Of a DNA stretch of 64,000 nucleotides, positions 6,746 to 13,999 are shown in pieces (the first letter of the stretch is position 1; each line of letters opens with the position of its first letter). Location: NCBI RefSeq assembly GCF_001612905.1, contig NZ_BDBI01000040.1, forward strand, positions 1 to 64,000. The letters are read 5' to 3'. This DNA is from Nocardia ignorata NBRC 108230 (GTDB taxonomy: Bacteria; Actinomycetota; Actinomycetes; Mycobacteriales; Mycobacteriaceae). The notes beneath the pieces are model-generated. The model searched no databases. It saw only the letters and a program-made list of their open reading frames with translations, and was not told where the DNA came from. Made by a program: the position numbers and the translations under genes.

Positions 6746-9700
6746 TCACCGGCGCGGGTCGGCGCGACGCGCGACGCGCACCGCCTTCTCCGCGCCGAAG
6801 GCCAGCAGGGTGGACAGGGCGCCGGTGCGGGCGTTCTTGCCGTCGCGGGCCCACCCGGTGAGCAGGCCGGCGAATTGGCGGATGTGCGCGCGTCCGGCGA
6901 GTACGGGTGCTTCGGCGGCGGGGATTCTGGCGTCGATCAGTGTCGGCCCGTTCCCGGCGAGTGCGGTGCGGAAGGCGTTGCCGAACTCCTTGGCGCTACG
7001 CACGGTTGTCGCGCGCACCCCGCAGTGCCTGGCGAACCCCGCGAAGTCGATTTCGTGGAAGCCCGACGCCCGGTCGGGCCAGCCCATGATCCAGCTCTCG
7101 AATTTGATCGCGGCCAGGGCGTTGTTGTTGAACACCACGATCACCAGCGGTGAACGCACGTCGGCGGCGTTGCGCAGTTCGGCCAGGGTGATACCGATGC
7201 CCCCGTCACCGACGATCGCCACGGACACCTCGTCGGGGTGGCGCACGGCCACGTCGACGGCGGCGGGTACCGCGAATCCCATGGTCGCGAACGAGGCGGT
7301 CCACAGGTAGCGGTGCGCCGAGCGCACGTAGCGGTAGGCCCAGAGCGTGTTGATGCCGACGTCGACGCTCAAGGTGGACGGCTTGTCCAGGTGGGCCAGT
7401 TCGCTGTCGATGATCTGGGCCACCGTGGCGGCGCGGAGTTTGCGTGCGCTCTCTCTCGGCTTGCGGCGCGACCGTTCGGCGACTTCGGGTGCGTCGCGCT
7501 CCTCGCCGAGCAGACCGACAAGCGCTTCGAGGGTTTCCCGCGCGTCACCGAGCAGCCCGACCGAATCCGACGGCAGACGAAGGAAGGTGAGCGGATCGGT
7601 GTTCACCGAGATCACGGGGTTGTGCCCGACCATCTCGAAAGCCGAACCGCGCCAGGACACTCCGACAACGATGACGAGCCCGCTGCGCCGGACGCGCTGC
7701 ATGGCGTCGTCGGTCCCGGAGGTGCCGACCAGTCCCGCGCAGTGTTCGCCGACCACGTCGGCCGCCAGCGCACCCATCGTGCAGTAGAGCGGACTGCCTG
7801 TGCGAGCGGCCAATTCGACGAGTTCGCGTCGCGCGCCCGCCGCCCCGCGCCCGACGATGATCGAGATATCCCCGGCGGCACCGATGAGTTCGGCGGCACG
7901 CACGATGTCCTCGGGTGCCGCGGTCGCGCGGCCGGGCAGCCCGATCAGCGACGGCGGGATCGCGAACGACCGCGCGCTGTCCACGAGGACGGCGCTGGTG
8001 CGGGCGGCGATCGCGGTTCGTGTCACGTGGATGTGGGTGACGCCGCGTCCACCACCAGCGATGGTCGTGAAGGCGTCGCGCAGCCGGACCGCGTCCTGCG
8101 CGCCACCGTCGAGAACCACCGAGACGGCGGCGATATCGGCGAGCACGTCGACGGGATCGAGCAGCCAGGGTGTGGTCTCGACGGAGACCAGCACAACGGA
8201 CGCATCGTCGAAGGCCGCGTCGTAGAGCCCGTTGAGCTGGCCGAGGAGTTCGGCGGGCGAGGTCACCACAGCGCAGGAGGTTGTTCCGTCGGCCTTGTAC
8301 GCCGCGGTCGCCCGCATGGCCGCGGCCTGGACATCGGCGACGACGTGCAGGTCCAGCTCAGCGGTGGCACCGAGCCGCGCGCGGCTGTTCTTCGACAGGT
8401 ACGCGCAGTCGATGCCCCGGTGCACGAGTGCCGCGAAGAGATCGGTGACGTAGTCGACGACATCGACATCCGGCGCCGGAGCGGGCCGGTCGTCCGCGAG
8501 CGCCGAGGTGAGGACGAGCGCCGGACCGTGCCGGTCCTCGCTCAGGCGCGACCGCAGTTCGGTGGCGTCGCCGGCCCAGGACACCCCGATACCGAACGCG
8601 TTGGCCAGGTCGCTCACCGGCACACCGGGTTCGGCCCGGCACACCACGGTCACCGGCACGTCGTACCGTGCGGCAGTGGAGAATTCGGAGATGTACTGGT
8701 CGAGCGAGTCCAGGTCGGTGAGCGCGTAGGAGCGAGCGCCGTTCGCGAGGGCCAGACCGATGGCCAGCGGCAGGGCCGAACCCTCCGCCTCGAAATTCCA
8801 CGCACTGTGCAGGTGCGCGCGCTCACCGAGATAGCGGCGGGCGAGTTCCCTCGTCGCCCCGGAGTCGACCGCCACCGACGCACCGGCGAGCGCGTCGGCG
8901 AGCACACCCCAGCCCTCGGGCGCGTTCGGATCTGTCGGTGCGACAGGGGCGCTCGCCGCGGCCGGGGTACCGCGCCTGCTCCACACGGCCGACACCAGCG
9001 CGTGCAGGATCTGCGGAACCTCCCCGGCGATCCCGATCCGCCTGCTCTCCTCGTCGAAGCCAGACGTGGCCACATCGGTGATCTCGAGCAGCAGTTCGAG
9101 CGATGGAAAGTGCCGTGCCACACCGGCGGTCGGCTTGCCGATCAACAGCACCTGCCGGGCGTCGGACTCCTCGACCGGCGGCACCGACCAGTCCGGAATC
9201 CCCGCTTCGGGCAGGGCGACGATCGGCACACCCAGCGCGTCCGCGAGCAGCAACGCACAGTCCGCGACGGCCCGGCCGCCCGCGCCGAGCACGATGACAC
9301 CCGGTGTGGAGCACAGGTATTCGGCCAGGTCTTCGACGCGCTTCTTGTCCACATCGGGCGTTGTCCGTGCGCCGAACCGGTACGGGCTCTGTTGTTCGAG
9401 CCCCTCGAGGGGTGAGTTGAGCACGTCGGACGGCACGGCCAGGTGCGCGGAGGTCTGTTCGAGCCGCACCGACAGCACCGTCTGATCGAAGACGGCGAGT
9501 TGATCGGGCGAGACGATGTCGGTGGAGCGCCACGTTCCGTCACGGAACAGTCGCGCCGAGTCGATCTCCTGGAACGATTTCGTGCCGATCTCGGCGCGCG
9601 CCACCTGGCCGGATATCGCCAGCACCGGCACCCGGTCGTAGAGCCCGCCGTACACGCCGGGCAAAAGGTGGGTGGCACCCGGTCCGGCGGTGCCGAAGCA

Positions 9701-9943
9701 CACCCCGACGGTGCCCGACCCCTGCGCGTAACCGACCGCCATCCAGGCGGCCGCACTCTCGTGCCGCACCGCGATCAGCTCGATCTCCGATCGCCGTCCC
9801 ACCGCGTCGACCAGGCAGTTCACCGATTCGGCAGGCATGCCGAACAGGTAGCGCACATCGTGGCCGATCAGCCGGTCGACCAGGGCGTCGGCGAACCGTG
9901 GCCGCCCGAGCACGTCGGCGCCCAGATTGGTGTTCATCTGCAT
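6746..9943 (-). CDS. Tandem-fused thiamine-diphosphate enzyme (pyruvate oxidase/acetolactate synthase-like), pseudodimer
   Basis: 1065 residues, about twice the 550-600 usual for this family. The order is PYR1 (about 15-175), central domain 1 (200-325), PP1 (340-480), PYR2 (495-655), central domain 2 (675-810), PP2 (845-1010). PYR1 keeps the catalytic glutamate (RHE, E62) and PP2 keeps the cofactor motif GDG-x24-NN (912-940). PP1 has TDL and RA where GDG and NN should be, and PYR2 has Val538 in place of the Glu. Each half has lost the opposite active-site contribution, so one chain should form a single composite site. Local similarity is to PoxB (EIGxxxFQE). ATG at 9943 has GGAGG 7 bp upstream. 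Likely reaction: decarboxylation or carboligation of a 2-oxo acid. Confidence 0.9.
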   Translation of the reverse strand: MQMNTNLGADVLGRPRFADALVDRLIGHDVRYLFGMPAESVNCLVDAVGRRSEIELIAVRHESAAAWMAVGYAQGSGTVGVCFGTAGPGATHLLPGVYGGLYDRVPVLAISGQVARAEIGTKSFQEIDSARLFRDGTWRSTDIVSPDQLAVFDQTVLSVRLEQTSAHLAVPSDVLNSPLEGLEQQSPYRFGARTTPDVDKKRVEDLAEYLCSTPGVIVLGAGGRAVADCALLLADALGVPIVALPEAGIPDWSVPPVEESDARQVLLIGKPTAGVARHFPSLELLLEITDVATSGFDEESRRIGIAGEVPQILHALVSAVWSRRGTPAAASAPVAPTDPNAPEGWGVLADALAGASVAVDSGATRELARRYLGERAHLHSAWNFEAEGSALPLAIGLALANGARSYALTDLDSLDQYISEFSTAARYDVPVTVVCRAEPGVPVSDLANAFGIGVSWAGDATELRSRLSEDRHGPALVLTSALADDRPAPAPDVDVVDYVTDLFAALVHRGIDCAYLSKNSRARLGATAELDLHVVADVQAAAMRATAAYKADGTTSCAVVTSPAELLGQLNGLYDAAFDDASVVLVSVETTPWLLDPVDVLADIAAVSVVLDGGAQDAVRLRDAFTTIAGGGRGVTHIHVTRTAIAARTSAVLVDSARSFAIPPSLIGLPGRATAAPEDIVRAAELIGAAGDISIIVGRGAAGARRELVELAARTGSPLYCTMGALAADVVGEHCAGLVGTSGTDDAMQRVRRSGLVIVVGVSWRGSAFEMVGHNPVISVNTDPLTFLRLPSDSVGLLGDARETLEALVGLLGEERDAPEVAERSRRKPRESARKLRAATVAQIIDSELAHLDKPSTLSVDVGINTLWAYRYVRSAHRYLWTASFATMGFAVPAAVDVAVRHPDEVSVAIVGDGGIGITLAELRNAADVRSPLVIVVFNNNALAAIKFESWIMGWPDRASGFHEIDFAGFARHCGVRATTVRSAKEFGNAFRTALAGNGPTLIDARIPAAEAPVLAGRAHIRQFAGLLTGWARDGKNARTGALSTLLAFGAEKAVRVARRADPRR

Positions 9944-11025
9944 GTCAGTGCCTCCACTCGTCTGTATCCCCGCGCGAGTACGTCGACGACGTCGGCGAGG
10001 TGCCCCCTGGCAGGAACCGTGATCCGGACGCCCGCGTCCGGATAGCAGCGCACCGCGATGCCCGACTCGGCGAGGTGCGCCACGAGTGCCGCCGGATTCG
10101 GCGTCGGCACCCAGACGAAGTTGCCGGACGAATCGGGCACGTCGATGCCGTGTCCGCGGATGGCCGCGACGAAGTCCGTCCGCACCGCGATCACCGAATC
10201 GATCTGTGCCTCCAGCTCGTTCACCACCCCGAGCGAGGCGACGGCCGCGGCCACCGCGAGCCGGTTCACCCCGAACGGCATCGCCATCGACCGGCAGGCG
10301 CCGATCAGGTCGCCGTGACCGACCGCGTAACCGACCCGCAGCCCCGCCAGCCCGTACGCCTTCGAAAACGTGCGGAGCACAACCAGATTGGGGTGCTCCT
10401 CGGCCATTCGCAGGGCCGCCGACCGGTCGTTGTCCCGGTCGAATTCGATATACGCCTCGTCCACCACGACGACCGTGTGGTCCGGCACTCGTGCCAGTAC
10501 CTGCTCGATCTCCTCGGGCGTCACCTGTTCACCGGTCGGGTTGTGCGGTGAGCAGATCAGGATCGCGGCCGCGTCGTCGCCTGCCGCGGCGACCATCTGC
10601 GTCAAGGGCTGCCATCGGTTCGGTGTCCCGATCACCGGCACCGCGATACCGCCCGCACCGAGGACCACCCGTTCGTAGGCGTCGAAGGCGGGCACCGCGT
10701 AGACGACCCGACCACCGTGTCCGGCGACCCAGCGCAGCAGATAGGCGAGCACTCCGACACTGCCCGGCCCGACGACGACTTGATCCGGTGTGCAGCCGGC
10801 GAATTCGGCGATGGCGCTGCGCAAATCGCCGTACGCGGCGGCAGGGTAGGCGGCCGCGTGTTCGACCTCGTCGGCGATCGCGGTGCGTACGCTCGGCAGG
10901 GGCGCGAAGGGCAGCGCGTTGTTGGACAGGTCGAGCGCGGCCGCCGAGATATCGGCCTCCTCACCGGATCGATATTCGTCGAGTAATACCGTGTCGCGCA
11001 CCGCTGTCGTCCTTTCCGCCGTCAC
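9934..11025 (-). CDS. PLP-dependent aminotransferase, HisC (histidinol-phosphate) type, fold I
   Basis: 363 residues from the GTG at 11025, which overlaps the UbiA stop as GTGA. The substrate-phosphate/PLP motif ICSPHNPTGEQV, VVVDEAYIEF and the Schiff-base lysine context RTFSKAYGLAGLRVGY are all present, so it should be catalytically competent. Members of this subgroup transaminate histidinol phosphate, phenylpyruvate and related aromatic 2-oxo acids. Lying immediately before the thiamine-diphosphate enzyme, it could supply or consume an aromatic 2-oxo acid or aminate an acyloin product. It is unlikely to be the housekeeping hisC, because no his genes are near. Confidence 0.9.
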   Translation of the reverse strand: MTAERTTAVRDTVLLDEYRSGEEADISAAALDLSNNALPFAPLPSVRTAIADEVEHAAAYPAAAYGDLRSAIAEFAGCTPDQVVVGPGSVGVLAYLLRWVAGHGGRVVYAVPAFDAYERVVLGAGGIAVPVIGTPNRWQPLTQMVAAAGDDAAAILICSPHNPTGEQVTPEEIEQVLARVPDHTVVVVDEAYIEFDRDNDRSAALRMAEEHPNLVVLRTFSKAYGLAGLRVGYAVGHGDLIGACRSMAMPFGVNRLAVAAAVASLGVVNELEAQIDSVIAVRTDFVAAIRGHGIDVPDSSGNFVWVPTPNPAALVAHLAESGIAVRCYPDAGVRITVPARGHLADVVDVLARGYRRVEALTCR

Positions 11026-12146
11026 CCGATGTCTTCCTTTTTCCGGGTATCGAGTTTCAGCGCGTCCATAGCGAAAATAACCACCAAAGATCCGGCGACA
11101 ACAAGCAGCGAAGTAACAGATGGGTCCGCCAGCAAAACCCAGGTAGACAGGTATCCCGTCGATACGATCATGTCGAATCGAAGCATGTTGTTCGCCGATT
11201 GATTGTCGTCGCGCAGAATCATCCGTGCGCCCTGCGCACATGCCACGGGGAACCAGGCCAGTGCGAACAAATACTTCGCTTCGAATTGCCCGGCGACCAC
11301 CAGGAAAAGCGGACCGAGATAAACGAGAACAGTGGCGGCAGCAGCAGCGACAGCCGCCTGCTGCCGTGTTGCGAAAATGGTGGCCGAGGTCGACAATCCG
11401 GCTTCGCGGTCGCCCTTGAAGTCCGGCAGGTTCTTCACGAATCCCTTGGCGACGAACCAGAGCAATAAATACGCGGCCATGCTGAGGAAGGACCAATTCC
11501 CCGCGATCGCAGGACCGTTCTCCACGACGGCGGGCGCCATCAGGAACGGCAATGCCACATCGAGCGCGAAGAACACGAGCGAACCCATCGGCCGCGCCTT
11601 CATCCGCAGCGGTGGCAACGAGTACTGGTGGGCGATGAGCAGGCACAGGGCTGTGAGCAGAAGGAATGCCGGGCTCACCACGGCTGCGGCCACCAGCATC
11701 ACCGCACCGGCGGCGTAGCTGCTCCGCAGCAGTCGCCGGCGACCGTACAGGCCGAGCAGGTACAGCCGGGCCGGGATGTTCTGGTTGTCCTCCGCGATAT
11801 CGGAATAGGCATTGAACAGGTTGGCCACGGCGCTGTAGAGGAACGTGACGAAGAAGCCGAGCAGCACGTCGATACCCATCGGCACGTCCAGCAGCACACA
11901 ACCCAGATAAAACGCGAGCATGCCGGGCAGACAGGTGCGCGGCCGCGCGAACGAGAGAAACAGGCCGACCCGTTCCATCGTGCCCGTGGTGAACCCGTCG
12001 GACGAGTTCACCCAGTCGATTCTTTTCTCCGCCGATTTATGCAGGAATTCGTCAAGCGTCGGTTCAGGAATTGTTCCAGTCACAATCAAAGCCCACTCGT
12101 CACCCGTTTGCGGCCCGGCCGCGGAAGAGGCGGCTGGGGCGACCAT
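11022..12146 (-). CDS. UbiA-family membrane prenyltransferase
   Basis: 374 residues from the ATG at 12146. A longer frame reaches 12218, but that would place the operator at 12173-12204 inside the gene. Eight or nine membrane segments. The first Asp-rich motif is NAYSDIAED and the second is LPDFKGDREAG; both bind the Mg-diphosphate of the prenyl donor. UbiA enzymes attach isoprenoid chains to aromatic rings, quinones or sugars. It is the first gene of the nine-gene operon, so the pathway product is probably prenylated. The N-terminal 80 residues before the first membrane segment are poorly defined and the start may be further in. Confidence 0.9.
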   Translation of the reverse strand: MVAPAASSAAGPQTGDEWALIVTGTIPEPTLDEFLHKSAEKRIDWVNSSDGFTTGTMERVGLFLSFARPRTCLPGMLAFYLGCVLLDVPMGIDVLLGFFVTFLYSAVANLFNAYSDIAEDNQNIPARLYLLGLYGRRRLLRSSYAAGAVMLVAAAVVSPAFLLLTALCLLIAHQYSLPPLRMKARPMGSLVFFALDVALPFLMAPAVVENGPAIAGNWSFLSMAAYLLLWFVAKGFVKNLPDFKGDREAGLSTSATIFATRQQAAVAAAAATVLVYLGPLFLVVAGQFEAKYLFALAWFPVACAQGARMILRDDNQSANNMLRFDMIVSTGYLSTWVLLADPSVTSLLVVAGSLVVIFAMDALKLDTRKKEDIG

Positions 12147-12172
12147 ACCCGAGTTCCGAAAAGAGCGGCAGT

Positions 12173-12204
12173 GTGTGCAACCGGCGCTTTCTCCGGTTGC
12201 ACAC
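12173..12204. promoter_or_regulatory. StrR-type operator between the UbiA operon and the alpha/beta hydrolase
   Basis: A perfect 12-bp inverted repeat, GTGTGCAACCGG-N8-CCGGTTGCACAC. In the format of the second copy (19114-19141) it reads GTGCAACCG-N10-CGGTTGCAC. StrR of streptomycin synthesis binds GTTCGACTG-N11-CAGTCGAAC, and the regulator encoded at 17941-18930 is of that family. The site sits in the divergent promoter region and could control both directions. Confidence 0.7.
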
Positions 12205-12239
12205 TCCGACCGTTTCACAAATGCGGTATAGGTTTCCCT

Positions 12240-13100
12240 ATGCTGATCGACTTCGTGCCCGACAAGAACCTCTACCCCTTCGAGTCACGCTGGTTCGACT
12301 CGTCCGCAGGCCGTGTCCACTACATCGATGAGGGATCGGGGCCGACGATTCTTTTCTGCCACGGCGTTCCCGCCTGGAGCTTCCTCTACCGCCACGTCAT
12401 CGCCGAGCTGCGCACCAGGTACCGGTGCGTCGCCGTCGACTATCTCGGCTTCGGCTTGTCCGAGCGGCCCGAGGGTTTCGGCTACACCGTCACCGAGCAC
12501 ACCGGCATCCTCGGCGAGCTGATCGACCACCTCGGCCTCGCCGACTACGTGCTGATGGGGCACGACTGGGGTGGCCCGATCGGCTTGGGTGCCAGCATCC
12601 CGCGAGCGGACCGCCTGCGCGGAATCGTGCTGGGCAACACCATCTTCTGGCCCATCGAGGCGATGGCGAACCGCGTCTTCGCCCAGGCCATCCGCACCGG
12701 ACCGATGCAGCGGCGGGTACTCGAGCAGAACTTCCTCGTCGAGCGGGTGTTGCTGTCGGAGCTCGGTAAGACATTGAGCGCGGCCGAGATCGACCACTAC
12801 CGGTTGGTGCAGCCGTCACCGCAGGCCCGCAGGGGTCTCGCGGTGATCGCCAAGCAGATCGTCGACGCCCGCCCACTGATGGCTCAGCTCGCCCGCGACG
12901 TGCCCGCGGTCCTCGCCGACAAGCCGACGCTGCTGGTCTGGGGCATGCGCGACATGGTGTACCGACCCAAGGCCCACATCCCCCGCATGGTGTCGACCTT
13001 CACCGACGTGGAGGTCGTCGAGCTGCCGCAGGCCCGCCAGTTCATCCAGGAACACGCCCCCGTCGAGATCGCCGAGGCCATCGCCAAACGGTTCCCCTAG
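12240..13100 (+). CDS. Alpha/beta hydrolase, haloalkane-dehalogenase-like, catalytic base replaced by Gln
   Basis: 286 residues. The oxyanion region is HGVPAWSFLYRH (41-52), the nucleophile elbow GHDWGG has Asp109 as in haloalkane dehalogenases and epoxide hydrolases, and the acid is Asp238 (WGMRDMVYRP). Where the family has His before LQED, this protein has Gln267 (ARQFIQEH), so the base that hydrolyses the ester intermediate appears missing. The halide-binding Asn of HGNP is Val. TATAGG lies just before the ATG and may be a -10 element of a leaderless transcript. It is transcribed divergently from the UbiA operon across the operator. Its stop and that of the BASS gene overlap in one CTAG. 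The role is unclear; it may be a non-hydrolytic member. Confidence 0.8.
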   Translation: MLIDFVPDKNLYPFESRWFDSSAGRVHYIDEGSGPTILFCHGVPAWSFLYRHVIAELRTRYRCVAVDYLGFGLSERPEGFGYTVTEHTGILGELIDHLGLADYVLMGHDWGGPIGLGASIPRADRLRGIVLGNTIFWPIEAMANRVFAQAIRTGPMQRRVLEQNFLVERVLLSELGKTLSAAEIDHYRLVQPSPQARRGLAVIAKQIVDARPLMAQLARDVPAVLADKPTLLVWGMRDMVYRPKAHIPRMVSTFTDVEVVELPQARQFIQEHAPVEIAEAIAKRFP

Positions 13101-13999
13101 GGCAGTGCGGTCGCGGCGACCGGCGCGGGCGCATCCGATTCCGCGCGGGATCGCCGCGCCAGCAGGAACGCCGCGACCGCCGCCGGCCCACCCATCACGA
13201 TCCCGTAGGTGGCGGCGGGCACCGCCATCGCCTCGCTGCCCAGCGCCGACACCGCGACCGCGATGGCCAGCGTCGCGTTGTGGATGCCGATCTCCATGGA
13301 CGAGGCGATGGCCTGCCGGATATCGACCCCGAACCAGCGGGGCACGTAATAGCCGACTGCCAGGCTCAGCACAGACAGCAGCACTGTGATCGCGCCGAGC
13401 TTGCCGAAGTTCGCACGCAGCGTGTCGAATTCGGACCCGACGGCCACGCCCACCGCCATGACCAGCACCACCATGGAACCGAGCTTCACCGGTCTACCCA
13501 TCCGGTCGGCGAACGCGGGCCGCGCGTGCCTGATCCACATCCCGACGGCCACCGGCACCAGCACGATGACGATCACCTGCACCAGCTTGGCCGGTTGCAG
13601 CCCGACCGAGGCGTCACCGTCCATGAACGCCGCCACCGACAAGGTGATCACGATCGGCATGGTGAACGCCGCGATCACCGAGTTGATCGCGGTGAGCATG
13701 ATGTTGAGCGCCACATCGCCACCGGCGAGGTGGCTGAACAGGTTGGCCGAGGTACCGCCCGGCGAGGCGACGAGCAGCATCATGCCGACCGCGAGCACCC
13801 CGGTGAGCCCGAAGGCGAGCACGAGCAGCACACAGATCAGCGGCAGCACCACGAGCTGGCAGACGAGGGCGACGGCCGCCGCTTTCGGATGGCGGACCAC
13901 CCGCCGGAAGTCGTCCGGTGTCAGGGTGAGTCCGAGGCCGAGCATCACCACCACGAGCGCGATCGGCAGCACCACCGCGAATTGCGAAGAACCCATCAT
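13097..13999 (-). CDS. BASS-family (bile acid:sodium symporter-like) transporter
   Basis: 300 residues, about nine membrane segments. The family sequence LLVASPGGTSANLFSHLAGGDVALN and the later EIGIHNATLAIAVA carry the crossover helices that bind sodium and substrate. BASS proteins move bile acids in animals and organic anions such as pyruvate, pantoate and other 2-oxo acids in plants and bacteria. The ATG at 13999 overlaps the hypF stop as TGATG, so it is the last gene of the regulator-hypEF operon. A role moving a 2-oxo acid precursor or the product fits the locus but is inference. Confidence 0.85.
   Translation of the reverse strand: MMGSSQFAVVLPIALVVVMLGLGLTLTPDDFRRVVRHPKAAAVALVCQLVVLPLICVLLVLAFGLTGVLAVGMMLLVASPGGTSANLFSHLAGGDVALNIMLTAINSVIAAFTMPIVITLSVAAFMDGDASVGLQPAKLVQVIVIVLVPVAVGMWIRHARPAFADRMGRPVKLGSMVVLVMAVGVAVGSEFDTLRANFGKLGAITVLLSVLSLAVGYYVPRWFGVDIRQAIASSMEIGIHNATLAIAVAVSALGSEAMAVPAATYGIVMGGPAAVAAFLLARRSRAESDAPAPVAATALP

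Noticed and set aside
4588..12146. A carbazole-alkaloid (neocarazostatin-like) cluster
   Set aside because: It shares a ThDP enzyme, P450 and prenyltransferase, but no KAS III-like condensing enzyme is present, so this identity is not supported.
6012..12146. Housekeeping menaquinone genes (MenD, MenA, MenG analogues)
   Set aside because: The thiamine enzyme resembles pyruvate oxidase more than MenD and is a double-length fusion; menB, C, E, F are not here.
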